Shown: positions 27,573 through 34,717 of the stretch, in pieces
Layout of the letters: every line of letters starts with the position of its first letter
How positions within the stretch are numbered: the first letter of the stretch is position 1
NCBI RefSeq assembly: GCF_030271255.1
Contig: NZ_JASJOM010000013.1
Coordinates: 39,398-103,397, forward strand
DNA from: Peribacillus folii
Lineage (GTDB): Bacteria > Bacillota > Bacilli > Bacillales > DSM-1321
DNA: 64,000 nucleotides
Direction of reading: 5' to 3'
Position numbers and translations under genes: made by a program
The notes under the pieces: generated by a model
Databases searched by the model: none
Seen by the model: only the letters and a program-made list of their open reading frames with translations
What the model was told of the DNA's origin: nothing

Positions 27573-28373
27573 TTATTCGCCGGATTTAGTAGTGATATCT
27601 TCTCCGAAATATTTAGTGGACAGCTTTGCCAATGTTCCGTCTTCTTTAAGTTTCTTTATTTCTGCGGTGAATTCTTCATTTAATTTTTTGCCTTTTTCCG
27701 TTTTCGGAAATGGATAGCCAACATTTTCATAAGCCACTGGATCACCGACTAATTTTAACGGAAGATCATTTTTCTTTATTTCGGCAACCAGGATGGGGCG
27801 GGAATTGATATATCCATCGACTCGGTTGTTAATGGCATCTTGCATCGCCCCATCTCTGGTTTCATACGTGCGTATTTTAATTTCGCCTTTTTTATCGTAT
27901 TTTTCTAGGTTTGCGATATTATTCGAACCTAATACACCGGATACGGTTTTGCCCTTTAGATCTTCTAAACTTTTAATTTCTTCGTTTTTGGTGTTTGATA
28001 CGATTTGTGCACCATAATAACTATAAGGTTCAGTGAAATTGAATTGGTCTTGACGCTCCGCTGTGATAGCAACTGCATTCGCGACGGTGTCCAATTTTCC
28101 CGATCCCAATTGTCCCATGATCCCGCTGAAGTCGGACGTGACCCATTCTACCTTGTATCCTAAATTCTTCGCGATTTGCTCTGTAAGTTCAACGTCAAAC
28201 CCTACCAATTTGCCATTCTCCTGATATCCGTTTGGATAGCTTTGGCCGGTGGACCCCACCTTGATCGTTTTTTGGTCGGAATCATTGGCAGTATTCCCTT
28301 GTTTGGAAGTGCCGCATGCGGAAAGTACGGCTATGAAAAGCAGAGACAAGCCAAGGAATAGATATTTTTTCAT
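27573..28373 (-). CDS. yxeM: Amino acid ABC transporter substrate-binding lipoprotein (YxeM-like)
   Basis: 266 residues. Lipobox VLSAC with C20, then a family 3 solute-binding domain (LVGFDVELTEQIAKNLGY, SDFSGIMGQLGSGKLD). It is anchored outside the membrane and delivers substrate to YxeN. ATG overlaps the snaB stop as ATGA, and the AGGAGG site lies inside snaB. Confidence 0.93.
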   Translation of the reverse strand: MKKYLFLGLSLLFIAVLSACGTSKQGNTANDSDQKTIKVGSTGQSYPNGYQENGKLVGFDVELTEQIAKNLGYKVEWVTSDFSGIMGQLGSGKLDTVANAVAITAERQDQFNFTEPYSYYGAQIVSNTKNEEIKSLEDLKGKTVSGVLGSNNIANLEKYDKKGEIKIRTYETRDGAMQDAINNRVDGYINSRPILVAEIKKNDLPLKLVGDPVAYENVGYPFPKTEKGKKLNEEFTAEIKKLKEDGTLAKLSTKYFGEDITTKSGE

Positions 28374-28927
28374 TGTTGTTTTCCTCCTATTGGTAAGATC
28401 GTTTGATTAGGTTTCTCAGCCCATGCTTGATATTGTTCGAGTTGCAGGATCTTTCGTAAATAAATGGTGAGATGCCCTTTTCCTAAATCCTTCTGACCTA
28501 TTTCTTCAAAGCCATTTTTTTCGTACATTTCTTTTAGCCACGGATGGTTATCGGCGGTTCCGAGTGTAACCGCCGGCGCTCTCAGTTGCTTCGTCAAAAT
28601 TTCTTCTTCCAGCCAGGACAAAACCTTTTTTCCAATGCCTTGGCGTTTATATCCAGGGTTCGTAGCGAACCAGCCAATATGCGGCAATGCGAGCGGTCCA
28701 GGATTCGGTCCCCATGGCAAGCGGATCGATACGGTGGAAATGAATGTCCCATTATCCTCCAGAACATAGACCTTATTTTCCGAAATGTGCTTAATTGCTT
28801 CATCCCTCGTGGCCGTTGCTGCCGAGAAGTGAATATCCAACTCTCTTATACTTGCATAAGCATCCCATGTTAACTGGAGGAATTCATCCACATCCTCTGC
28901 GTGCACTTCACGAAATATCTGACTCAT
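28370..28927 (-). CDS. snaB: GNAT N-acetyltransferase (SnaB/YxeL-like)
   Basis: About 185 residues, GNAT fold. Acetyl-CoA loop GYKRQGIGKKVLSWLE; later HPWLKEMYEKNGFEEIGQ. In B. subtilis YxeL/SnaB N-acetylates S-(2-succino)cysteine, the first step of its breakdown (established knowledge). Here it sits between the monooxygenase and the importer, as in the yxe operon. Two adjacent ATG codons at 28930 and 28927; the second has better spacing to AGGGGG. Confidence 0.88.
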   Translation of the reverse strand: MSQIFREVHAEDVDEFLQLTWDAYASIRELDIHFSAATATRDEAIKHISENKVYVLEDNGTFISTVSIRLPWGPNPGPLALPHIGWFATNPGYKRQGIGKKVLSWLEEEILTKQLRAPAVTLGTADNHPWLKEMYEKNGFEEIGQKDLGKGHLTIYLRKILQLEQYQAWAEKPNQTILPIGGKQQ

Positions 28928-28959
28928 CATGCTCCCCCTATGCTTTAAGTGTAAGGTGT

Positions 28960-30288
28960 TTAATTCCCCTGAGAATATTGGTTGATCGGTTTATCCAGGC
29001 CAAGATTCCCGCGTAAGGTGCTGCTTTCGTATTCCGTCCGGAAAATGCCCTTTGATTGCAGCTCCGGGACTACCCGTTCAACGAAATCCGTCAAGGAATC
29101 CGGCAACAGGGCAGGCATAATATTGAAGCCATCAGCTGCATGGCCTTTCACCCAATCTTCTATTTTATCCGCAATCTGCGTTGGAGTCCCGATTGCAATA
29201 TGATGTCCGCGCGATCCGGCAACCCACTGGTATGTTTGACGCAAAGTCATATCTTCATGGATCGCCCGTTTAACAATCAAATCATATTTACTCTGGATGC
29301 CATCTACATGATCAGGCAACGAAATATCAGCAAAAGGTGTATCCAAAGGAATAGTGGAAAAATCGACATCTCCAAAGTACCTGCCCATAATGGCCAATCC
29401 CACTTCGGGGATGATCAGATCCTGCAATGCCTCGTACTTTTCCTTTGCTTCCCCCTCAGTCTGCCCGACGATCGGGAACAAGCCTGGCATGATGCTCAAG
29501 CTGCTTTTCGTACGCTGAAAAACGGACAGCTGGCTTTTTAACTCCTCGTAAAATGCCATCGCGTCTTCTTTGTTCTCCTGCGCTGTAAAGACAATCTCTG
29601 CGTGCTTTGCGGCAAGCAACTGCCCATCGCCAGAAGAACCTGCCTGGATGATGACCGGATGTCCCTGTGGTGAGCGGGAAACATTCAATGGCCCTTTGAC
29701 AGTGAAAAACTCGCCTTGATGATTGATTTCGTGAAACTTGCTTTCATCAATGAATTGGCCTGTTTCCTTATTGATGATCAATGTATCGTCTTCCCAGGAG
29801 TCCCACAATTTCTTGGTAACCTCAACAAATTCATTCGCCCTTTTATATCGGAGTCCATGTTCCAAATGTTCCGGCCGATTGAAATTTGCAGCAGTGGAGG
29901 CAAGCGACGTCGTGACCACGTTCCAGCCTGCGCGCCCCGCTGTAAGATGATCTAAGGAAGCGAATCTCCTCGCAACACTAAACGGTTCTTCGTAGGTGGT
30001 GGAGGCGGTTGAAACCAAACCGATATGGGAAGTCGCCGAGGCAAGATATGATAACAGGGTCATTGGCTCAAACCGTGTCAAAATATTAGGATGCGAGTCC
30101 TTTGCCACGGACAGACTATCCGCCAGGAATAACAAATCAAATAAACCCTTTTCGGCAGTCTGCGCTAACCCTTTAAAATAATCGATGCTCATATTGGCAG
30201 TCGGATTCGCGTGCGGATGTCTCCAAGAAGCAACGTGATGTCCCGTTCCAGCCAAAAATACACCAAGTTTTACTGTTTTCTTCGTCAT
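28960..30288 (-). CDS. yxeK: FMN-dependent monooxygenase (YxeK, NtaA/SnaA/DszA family)
   Basis: 442 residues, bacterial luciferase-like flavin monooxygenase. It begins with KLGVFLAGTGHHVASWRHP; the family motif TAGRAGWNVVTTSLASTAANF follows, and the C-terminal part has GHHIAIGTPTQIADKIEDWV. In B. subtilis YxeK splits N-acetyl-S-(2-succino)cysteine oxidatively to N-acetylcysteine and oxaloacetate using reduced flavin. It is the first gene of the operon, with an AAAGGAG site. Its reduced flavin must come from a reductase encoded elsewhere; none lies in the operon. Confidence 0.92.
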   Translation of the reverse strand: MTKKTVKLGVFLAGTGHHVASWRHPHANPTANMSIDYFKGLAQTAEKGLFDLLFLADSLSVAKDSHPNILTRFEPMTLLSYLASATSHIGLVSTASTTYEEPFSVARRFASLDHLTAGRAGWNVVTTSLASTAANFNRPEHLEHGLRYKRANEFVEVTKKLWDSWEDDTLIINKETGQFIDESKFHEINHQGEFFTVKGPLNVSRSPQGHPVIIQAGSSGDGQLLAAKHAEIVFTAQENKEDAMAFYEELKSQLSVFQRTKSSLSIMPGLFPIVGQTEGEAKEKYEALQDLIIPEVGLAIMGRYFGDVDFSTIPLDTPFADISLPDHVDGIQSKYDLIVKRAIHEDMTLRQTYQWVAGSRGHHIAIGTPTQIADKIEDWVKGHAADGFNIMPALLPDSLTDFVERVVPELQSKGIFRTEYESSTLRGNLGLDKPINQYSQGN

Positions 30289-30342
30289 CTGTCAATGGCT
30301 CCTTTGTGTCTTAACGTGTAAACGCAGTGGTTATATAATAAT

Positions 30343-30365
30343 ATTCTTACTGGTTTACTAAGAAT
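30343..30365. promoter_or_regulatory. Inverted repeat in the yxeK leader
   Basis: ATTCTTA-CTGGTTTAC-TAAGAAT, perfect 7-bp arms, 55-77 bases before the yxeK start. It could be a repressor operator or an RNA hairpin. Confidence 0.5.
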
Positions 30366-30375
30366 TGAATCTAAA

Positions 30376-30410
30376 TAAAAACCCGCTTCCAGATCAGAAG
30401 AGGGCTTCTT
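30376..30410 (-). terminator. Possible leader terminator/attenuator of the yxe operon
   Basis: On the minus strand CCCTCTTC can pair with GAAGCGGG before TTTTTAT, giving a terminator-like hairpin inside the untranslated leader. The same CTTCT segment can instead pair with AGAAG just upstream, an alternative fold. No tRNA-binding or known riboswitch motif was recognised. Confidence 0.4.
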
Positions 30411-30474
30411 CCTATCAATGTGCATCTTGCTTCTTTGAATTGATACGTTAATCGAATATAGTAAATTCATACAA

Positions 30475-30503
30475 ATGGTACACTTAATACAATTGATTGT
30501 CAA
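30475..30503 (-). promoter_or_regulatory. yxeK operon promoter
   Basis: Consensus TTGACA (30503-30498) and TACCAT (30480-30475) are 17 bases apart on the minus strand, leaving a leader of about 180 bases before yxeK. Confidence 0.65.
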
Positions 30504-30554
30504 TCCTGAATATTCTAAAAATAAACTTTTGAATCGTCAGATGAATCAAAAGTC

Positions 30555-31290
30555 GAAAAAAATGGAACTGGAAATCAAGCGAGAAACGGAACTCGTGAGT
30601 AAACGGCTCAATTCGCGAGTAAAGCACTAACTGAACTTATGAATCAAGAAAACAGATAAAAAATGGCAGAAACTCACGCGGAAAAGCTCCATATTCAGGC
30701 CCAAATCGGAATTGGCGAGTAAATCGGCTCAATTCGCGAGTAAAGCACCAACTGAACTTATGAATCAAGAAAACAGATAAAAAAATGGCAGAAACTCACG
30801 CGGAAAAGCTCCATATTCAGGCCCAAATCGGAATTCGCCAGTAAAAGTGCCGAATTCGCGAGTAAAGTGCTCAAATTGGCGAGTAAACCACCAACTGAAC
30901 TTATGATTCAAGAAAACAGATAAAAAAATGGCAGAAACTCACGTGAAAAAGCTCCATATTCAGGCCCAAATCGGAATTGGCGAGTAAATCGGCCCAATTG
31001 GCGAGTAAAAGTGCCGAATTCGCGAGTAAATGGCTCAGATTCGCGAGTAAATGGCTCAGATTCGCGAGTAAAGCACCAACTGAACTTATAAATCAAGAAA
31101 ACAGATAAAAAAATGGCAGAAACTCACGCGGAAAAGCTCCATATTCAGGCCCAAATCGGAATTGGCGAGTAAATCGGCTCAATTGGCGAGTAAACGGCCC
31201 AAATTCACGAGTAAAAGTGCCGAATTCGCGAGTAAACTGCTCAAATTGGCGAGTAAACCACCCAAATTCGTGAGTAAGGCATCTCAAGCT
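30555..31290 (+). repeat. GCGAGTAAA repeat array, locus C
   Basis: About 0.7 kb between the yxe promoter and the MEDS gene. Fourteen exact GCGAGTAAA words plus about five variants (GTGAGTAAA, GCCAGTAAA, CACGAGTAAA). Monomers of 21 bp such as GCGAGTAAA-ATGGCTC-type units are grouped by four linkers starting near 30629, 30748, 30892 and 31077. Each linker holds AGAAAACAGATAAAAA, GGCAGAAACTCACG, AAAAGCTCCATATTCAGG and CAAATCGGAATT. The parts GCAGAAACTC and CTCCAT-TT-AGG are shared with the linkers of locus B. Same strand as loci A and B. No gene is supported here. Confidence 0.92.
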
Positions 31291-31312
31291 TGCAAGTTAA
31301 ACGGCATTCAAC

Positions 31313-31350
31313 ATAAAAAAATCACGCGTAGGGAGGTTTTCCTACGCGTG
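31313..31350 (-). terminator. Terminator after the MEDS gene
   Basis: CACGCGTAGG / CCTACGCGTG stem; on the minus strand it runs into a T6 stretch (complement of 31315-31320). Confidence 0.9.
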
Positions 31351-31354
31351 TTGT

Positions 31355-31903
31355 CTATTTTATGCTTGGAGCAGGCAGGTATCGTTTGGATGCGATGATA
31401 GCATCGTCGATAAGGATATAGGGGTGTGTTTCCAGCAGGATTTTCTCGAGGTGTGCTGGCATTTTGGGTTGTGCGTATGCGCAAATTAAGGGAAACGACA
31501 GCTGGTTTACGGCTTCGTCTACTATTCTCTCGAATTCTTCTATGATGTCCAGGGGCTCATTGATGGTGGCCCACTCGACATGTGCCCATGATCGGAAGGA
31601 AATCTTGTTTTCGATATAGGGCTGGACCATTTTATTAAAGTATTCCTCAATTGCAGGAGGATGATAGCTCCCGCTTGAACAATAGAAATCGAAGTTGTTC
31701 ACGAAGTGAATGGACTTCATTTGATCGTCGGTCAATCGTTTGCACAGCTCTTTGTGAATAAGGGGGTATAAGCGGTCATTTTCGACCAGGATGGTGTACT
31801 CTCCAGCCAAGATACCGTCTTGGATAAATGTTAAAACTTGTTCGATGTAATGGTCCATATCATTGTAGGGATATAGAACATGAAGGCCAATTTCTTTTTT
31901 CAC
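31355..31903 (-). CDS. MEDS domain protein
   Basis: 182 residues; matches the MEDS (DcmR-type sensory) domain: KKEIGLHVLYPYNDMDHYIEQVLTFIQDGI, then IHFVNNFDFYCSSGSYHP and a terminal CAYAQPKMPAHL. The domain has a RecA/KaiC-like fold and in DcmR senses dichloromethane or other hydrocarbon derivatives. It is a stand-alone domain here with no DNA-binding part. GTG start, seven bases after GAAGGA. The HxlR gene lies 31 bases upstream on the same strand and could be cotranscribed. Confidence 0.75.
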   Translation of the reverse strand: MKKEIGLHVLYPYNDMDHYIEQVLTFIQDGILAGEYTILVENDRLYPLIHKELCKRLTDDQMKSIHFVNNFDFYCSSGSYHPPAIEEYFNKMVQPYIENKISFRSWAHVEWATINEPLDIIEEFERIVDEAVNQLSFPLICAYAQPKMPAHLEKILLETHPYILIDDAIIASKRYLPAPSIK

Positions 31904-31934
31904 TATTCATTCCTTCTTTCAGCCTATCGTTTTT

Positions 31935-32264
31935 TTATTGTTGGTGCTTCCTGGCCAAATGAGAGGCACCCCATTCATGCATCATCTCCAGTACGGTTTG
32001 GAGTGTCTTGCCGTATTCGGTCATCGAATATTCGACCTTGGGCGGAACTTGAGGGTAGGTGACCCGCTGGATAACACCTTCCTGCTCCAATTCACGAAGA
32101 TGTGCGGTTAGCATTTTTTGGGTAACGCCGGGCATGACCTTTTGAAGTTCATTAAACCTCATGGTCCCATTATGAAGTAAATTGAGCAAAATGGCGATTT
32201 TCCACTTGCCAACGATCATATCCATCGTTGTTGCAACTTTACAATTATACGGTTTATCAAGCAT
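31935..32264 (-). CDS. HxlR-family (DUF24) winged-helix regulator
   Basis: 109 residues. MLDKPYNCKVATTMDMIVGKW places the conserved N-terminal Cys at position 8, the redox-sensing cysteine of YodB/HypR-type members. The wing and recognition helix lie in MRFNELQKVMPGVTQKMLTAHLRELE. Start ATG 32264 has GGAGG 6 bases upstream; longer in-frame starts to 32324 have no ribosome site. It is divergent from the pirin gene, with palindromes between, so thiol or quinone stress control of pirin is likely (inference). Confidence 0.85.
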   Translation of the reverse strand: MLDKPYNCKVATTMDMIVGKWKIAILLNLLHNGTMRFNELQKVMPGVTQKMLTAHLRELEQEGVIQRVTYPQVPPKVEYSMTEYGKTLQTVLEMMHEWGASHLARKHQQ

Positions 32265-32349
32265 TATATGCGCCTCCGGTTTTGTGTTCATTTTAACTGG
32301 ATTGGCCAGAAACTGCAAAACCATTGAAAAACCAGCGCATTACGTTAAG

Positions 32350-32380
32350 GTTTCTTTAAAGAAACTATGTCTCTTTAAAG
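32350..32380. promoter_or_regulatory. Paired CTTTAAAG palindromes
   Basis: GTTTCTTTAAAGAAAC (32350-32365) is a perfect 16-bp palindrome. A second CTTTAAAG core is at 32373-32380, 19 bp centre to centre. Candidate HxlR operator. Confidence 0.55.
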
Positions 32381-32387
32381 TGCCTAC

Positions 32388-32416
32388 TTCATTTACCTCA
32401 AGTAAAGCGACATAAT
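32388..32416 (+). promoter_or_regulatory. Pirin gene promoter with operator-like dyad
   Basis: TTCATT and CATAAT are separated by 17 bases. TTTAC-CTCAA-GTAAA (32392-32406), an inverted repeat, lies in the spacer, where a bound repressor would block RNA polymerase. Confidence 0.5.
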
Positions 32417-32453
32417 GTTCTCATGAGGAGTAACTTCAAGGAGGCAATCAACC

Positions 32454-33290
32454 ATGGACAAAAACGTTTTAAGCCGGGGGATAAAAAATGTTCGGACCCC
32501 AAGTTTTCAAAAAAATAGCGAGATTCATACAATGGCTTGGGTGGTCGAGCCCGGGAATTGGAAAGAACATGATCCTTTTTTGCTTATGGCTCATGATCAT
32601 ATGCAGAGCGGCGTCTTCGGCCTTCATCCGCATCGGGGGATCGAAACGGTCACCTTCTTGATGGAGGGCACCCTTAATCATTATGACAGTAAACATGGGA
32701 AGGGGGTCCTTTATCCTGGCGACGCTCAATGGATGACGGCAGGTCAAGGGGTTGAGCATATTGAGGATGCGGCAGAAGGAGAGACGGTCAGCTTGCTGCA
32801 ATTATGGGTGAACCTTCCTGCAAAATCGAAGATGGTTCCTTCCAGATACCAAGACTTGCGCAGGAATGATATGGTGACGATCCAAGAGGAAGGAGCTGAA
32901 ATCCGAATATTTTCGGGATCCTACGGGAATGCAGCCGCTGAAACGGAAAATGTAGCGCCGGTGACGATGCTTGAGCTGAATATGGAGGCGGGAGCAACGG
33001 TTAGTCCTCGACTCCCGGGGTCTTACAATGGCTTTTTGTATATTTTAGAAGGCGAAGGCGAGTTTGGCGTAAATCAAAAGGCCGGGAGGAAAGGGCAGGT
33101 TCTCTGGATGGGGGCTGCCGGGGATGCTGAAGAGAGCGAGATAAGGATTGAAGCACACAGCAGGATGCGCATCATGTTATACGCTGGTGAGCCAATTGGG
33201 GAGCCGGTGGTGGCGAGAGGCCCTTTCGTTATGAATACGGAAGAAGAAATCGTTCAGGCTTTTGATGATTATCGCAACGGTAAATTTTGA
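32454..33290 (+). CDS. Pirin family bicupin protein
   Basis: 278 residues. The N-terminal cupin has metal ligands H58 and H60 in HPHRGIET, and H102 and E104 in GVEHIED. The C-terminal cupin (about 150-250) contains GSYNGFLYILEGEGEFGV. Bacterial pirins of this type (YhhW/YhaK) can act as quercetin 2,3-dioxygenases with Fe or Cu. The divergent HxlR gene suggests response to quinones or flavonoids. AAGGAGG precedes ATG. The C-terminal half is typical of pirins, and the intact four-ligand site argues for an active enzyme. Confidence 0.9.
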   Translation: MDKNVLSRGIKNVRTPSFQKNSEIHTMAWVVEPGNWKEHDPFLLMAHDHMQSGVFGLHPHRGIETVTFLMEGTLNHYDSKHGKGVLYPGDAQWMTAGQGVEHIEDAAEGETVSLLQLWVNLPAKSKMVPSRYQDLRRNDMVTIQEEGAEIRIFSGSYGNAAAETENVAPVTMLELNMEAGATVSPRLPGSYNGFLYILEGEGEFGVNQKAGRKGQVLWMGAAGDAEESEIRIEAHSRMRIMLYAGEPIGEPVVARGPFVMNTEEEIVQAFDDYRNGKF

Positions 33291-33313
33291 CGGGTGCGGA
33301 ACTCGTACACAGC

Positions 33314-33347
33314 AAGCAATCCTTCGATGTGGAAGGATTGCTTTTTT
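33314..33347 (+). terminator. Terminator after pirin
   Basis: AAGCAATCCTT / AAGGATTGCTT stem followed by T5. Confidence 0.9.
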
Positions 33348-33351
33348 CCTC

Positions 33352-33987
33352 TTATTTCAGCCTCGCGATGAGATCGGTCATTTTCTCTAAAGTGGTGATG
33401 TTTTGGTTGCACTTCATGCTGTCGAGGCAAATGTAGTTGCCTTTTTTAATGAATGTTCCTTGGATCGTGCCTTTTGTTTCGGACATGAACATTCCTATTT
33501 CTTCAAAGCGGCTGCAGATGGCGCACATCCCTTTTTTATTGGCTGGCTTAATCGTACCGTGCAGTCCGGTGAATGTTTCATGATGAGGAGCAATGATGAA
33601 TTTCTTTCCAGATCCGCCATCATCCCAGCCTAAGTAAGAAATCTCCCTTAAATCGATATTTTCCAGCAACGGGGCTTTTAACTTCTTTGCTTTTGGGAAT
33701 AATTTCTTTATCGTTTTTTCGTTCACTTGTTTAAAGGGAATGACATATGGCTTGATGTGTAAAAGAAACTCCTCGGCCTGTGCGGGGTCTTTAATCGTAT
33801 CAACCGGGTCCAAAAGCTGCATTTGCTCTTCATTCAAGTCGCCGAACAAATGTAATACTCGTTCTTTGGAAACGGTCTTCAAGGTATGGATCACATCTCT
33901 GTCGTTTGCAGTGGCGTGGCCGTTTATGAGGATCTGTGTTTGTAATTTAATGAAGTTATATTGCTCGCTTCTGATAAAAGGTTCCAT
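33352..33987 (-). CDS. FusB/FusC-type EF-G-binding protein
   Basis: 211 residues. The N-terminal helical domain begins MEPFIRSEQYNFIKLQTQIL; the C-terminal treble-clef zinc site consists of CAIC and, further on, CLDSMKC, with SETKGTIQGTF between. Proteins of this family bind EF-G and free it from ribosomes stalled by fusidic acid, giving resistance in staphylococci. Chromosomal homologues are common in Bacillaceae, so this may be intrinsic rather than acquired. ATG 33987 is preferred over GTG 33996, which lies inside the AGGAGAG ribosome site. Confidence 0.82.
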   Translation of the reverse strand: MEPFIRSEQYNFIKLQTQILINGHATANDRDVIHTLKTVSKERVLHLFGDLNEEQMQLLDPVDTIKDPAQAEEFLLHIKPYVIPFKQVNEKTIKKLFPKAKKLKAPLLENIDLREISYLGWDDGGSGKKFIIAPHHETFTGLHGTIKPANKKGMCAICSRFEEIGMFMSETKGTIQGTFIKKGNYICLDSMKCNQNITTLEKMTDLIARLK

Positions 33988-34077
33988 TATCTTCACTCTC
34001 CTGTTTTTACTTTACCGAAATCGCTATCGCATGGAAAGGGGGGAAACGGCTAAGAAGTGTTCTCGGCATATGAAAAA

Positions 34078-34101
34078 GCACTGATATCATCATCAGTGCT
34101 A
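34078..34101 (-). terminator. Terminator after the CD3324-like gene
   Basis: AGCACTGAT / ATCAGTGCT stem; on the minus strand it is followed by TTTTT. Confidence 0.8.
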
Positions 34102-34108
34102 GCTTGTG

Positions 34109-34372
34109 TTAGTTAGAATAAACGATTTTCTTGATGGTCTCCACGGAAAGAAAATGTTCTTCGGCCAATTCCAGCATCGTACGGCCGCTTTTGAATGCAG
34201 ATCTGATGGCTGCATTCCGGTCATCGAGCAGTTCCCTTGTTCCCGAACACGTTCCCCATTTGCGGCGTGTCTTTTCCGGTTTAGGAATGTATAGGGTTTC
34301 ACCTTGTACGTACTTTTGGATTTCAACGATTAGCCTTTCAGGCAAAACGGCCGTTGCTTTTACATACTTCAT
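34109..34372 (-). CDS. CD3324-like small helix-turn-helix protein
   Basis: 87 residues. MKYVKATAVLPERLIVEIQKYVQGETLYIPKP-type N-terminus, WGTCSGTRELLDDRNAAI, and a C-terminal HTH with EHFLSVETIKKIVYS. Matches the widespread firmicute CD3324 family; its targets are unknown. AAGGGG ribosome site upstream of ATG 34372. Single-gene unit. Confidence 0.78.
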   Translation of the reverse strand: MKYVKATAVLPERLIVEIQKYVQGETLYIPKPEKTRRKWGTCSGTRELLDDRNAAIRSAFKSGRTMLELAEEHFLSVETIKKIVYSN

Positions 34373-34717
34373 TTTTGCCAGCCCCTTATTCTTTTTTTAA
34401 AATGAAATAAGGTGCAAAGCCAAATATCGGAAATGATAGGTTGGGCGATTTAGATTAAAACTGATTCTTTCCCATGCAAAGTATCGCCTCCAATACTAGG
34501 CTTTGCATGAGACGTTGCAGAAGGCGGCATTAAGGTACGCATTGCCAATCTTCACACCTCCCGGATGGTTTATTGTCATTATTATAAGGTAGATGCAGAT
34601 GATTGCCAAACATTTTCCAAAAGGATGGAAACGGGCGGGCTGATTGTTTGATAATGAGCTTCGTCCATGAAATAATCTGTAATGAAACCAAACTAACCAT
34701 TATGGGGGCTGACTTTA
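34373..34717. other. Gene-free stretch with one long hairpin
   Basis: No plausible coding region. At 34473-34509 CATGCAAAG and CTTTGCATG arms enclose a smaller GTAT/ATAC pairing, a 37-base stem-loop about 210 bases before yhfK. There is no T run, so it is not a classical terminator. GATTGTTTGATAATG near 34640 might be part of the yhfK promoter. Confidence 0.5.

Noticed and set aside
28960..30288. Dibenzothiophene or nitrilotriacetate monooxygenase
   Set aside because: Same flavin enzyme family, but the operon context (snaB, yxeMNO, yxeQ) favours the YxeK sulfur-salvage role.
30285..30503. Cys-rich leader peptide before yxeK (frame with three cysteines in its first ten codons)
   Set aside because: Its TTG start is the -35 TTGACA of the operon promoter and there is no ribosome site, so it would not be transcribed.
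34473..34509. Terminator of an unseen gene
   Set aside because: Strong hairpin, but no T run on either strand and no gene ending next to it.
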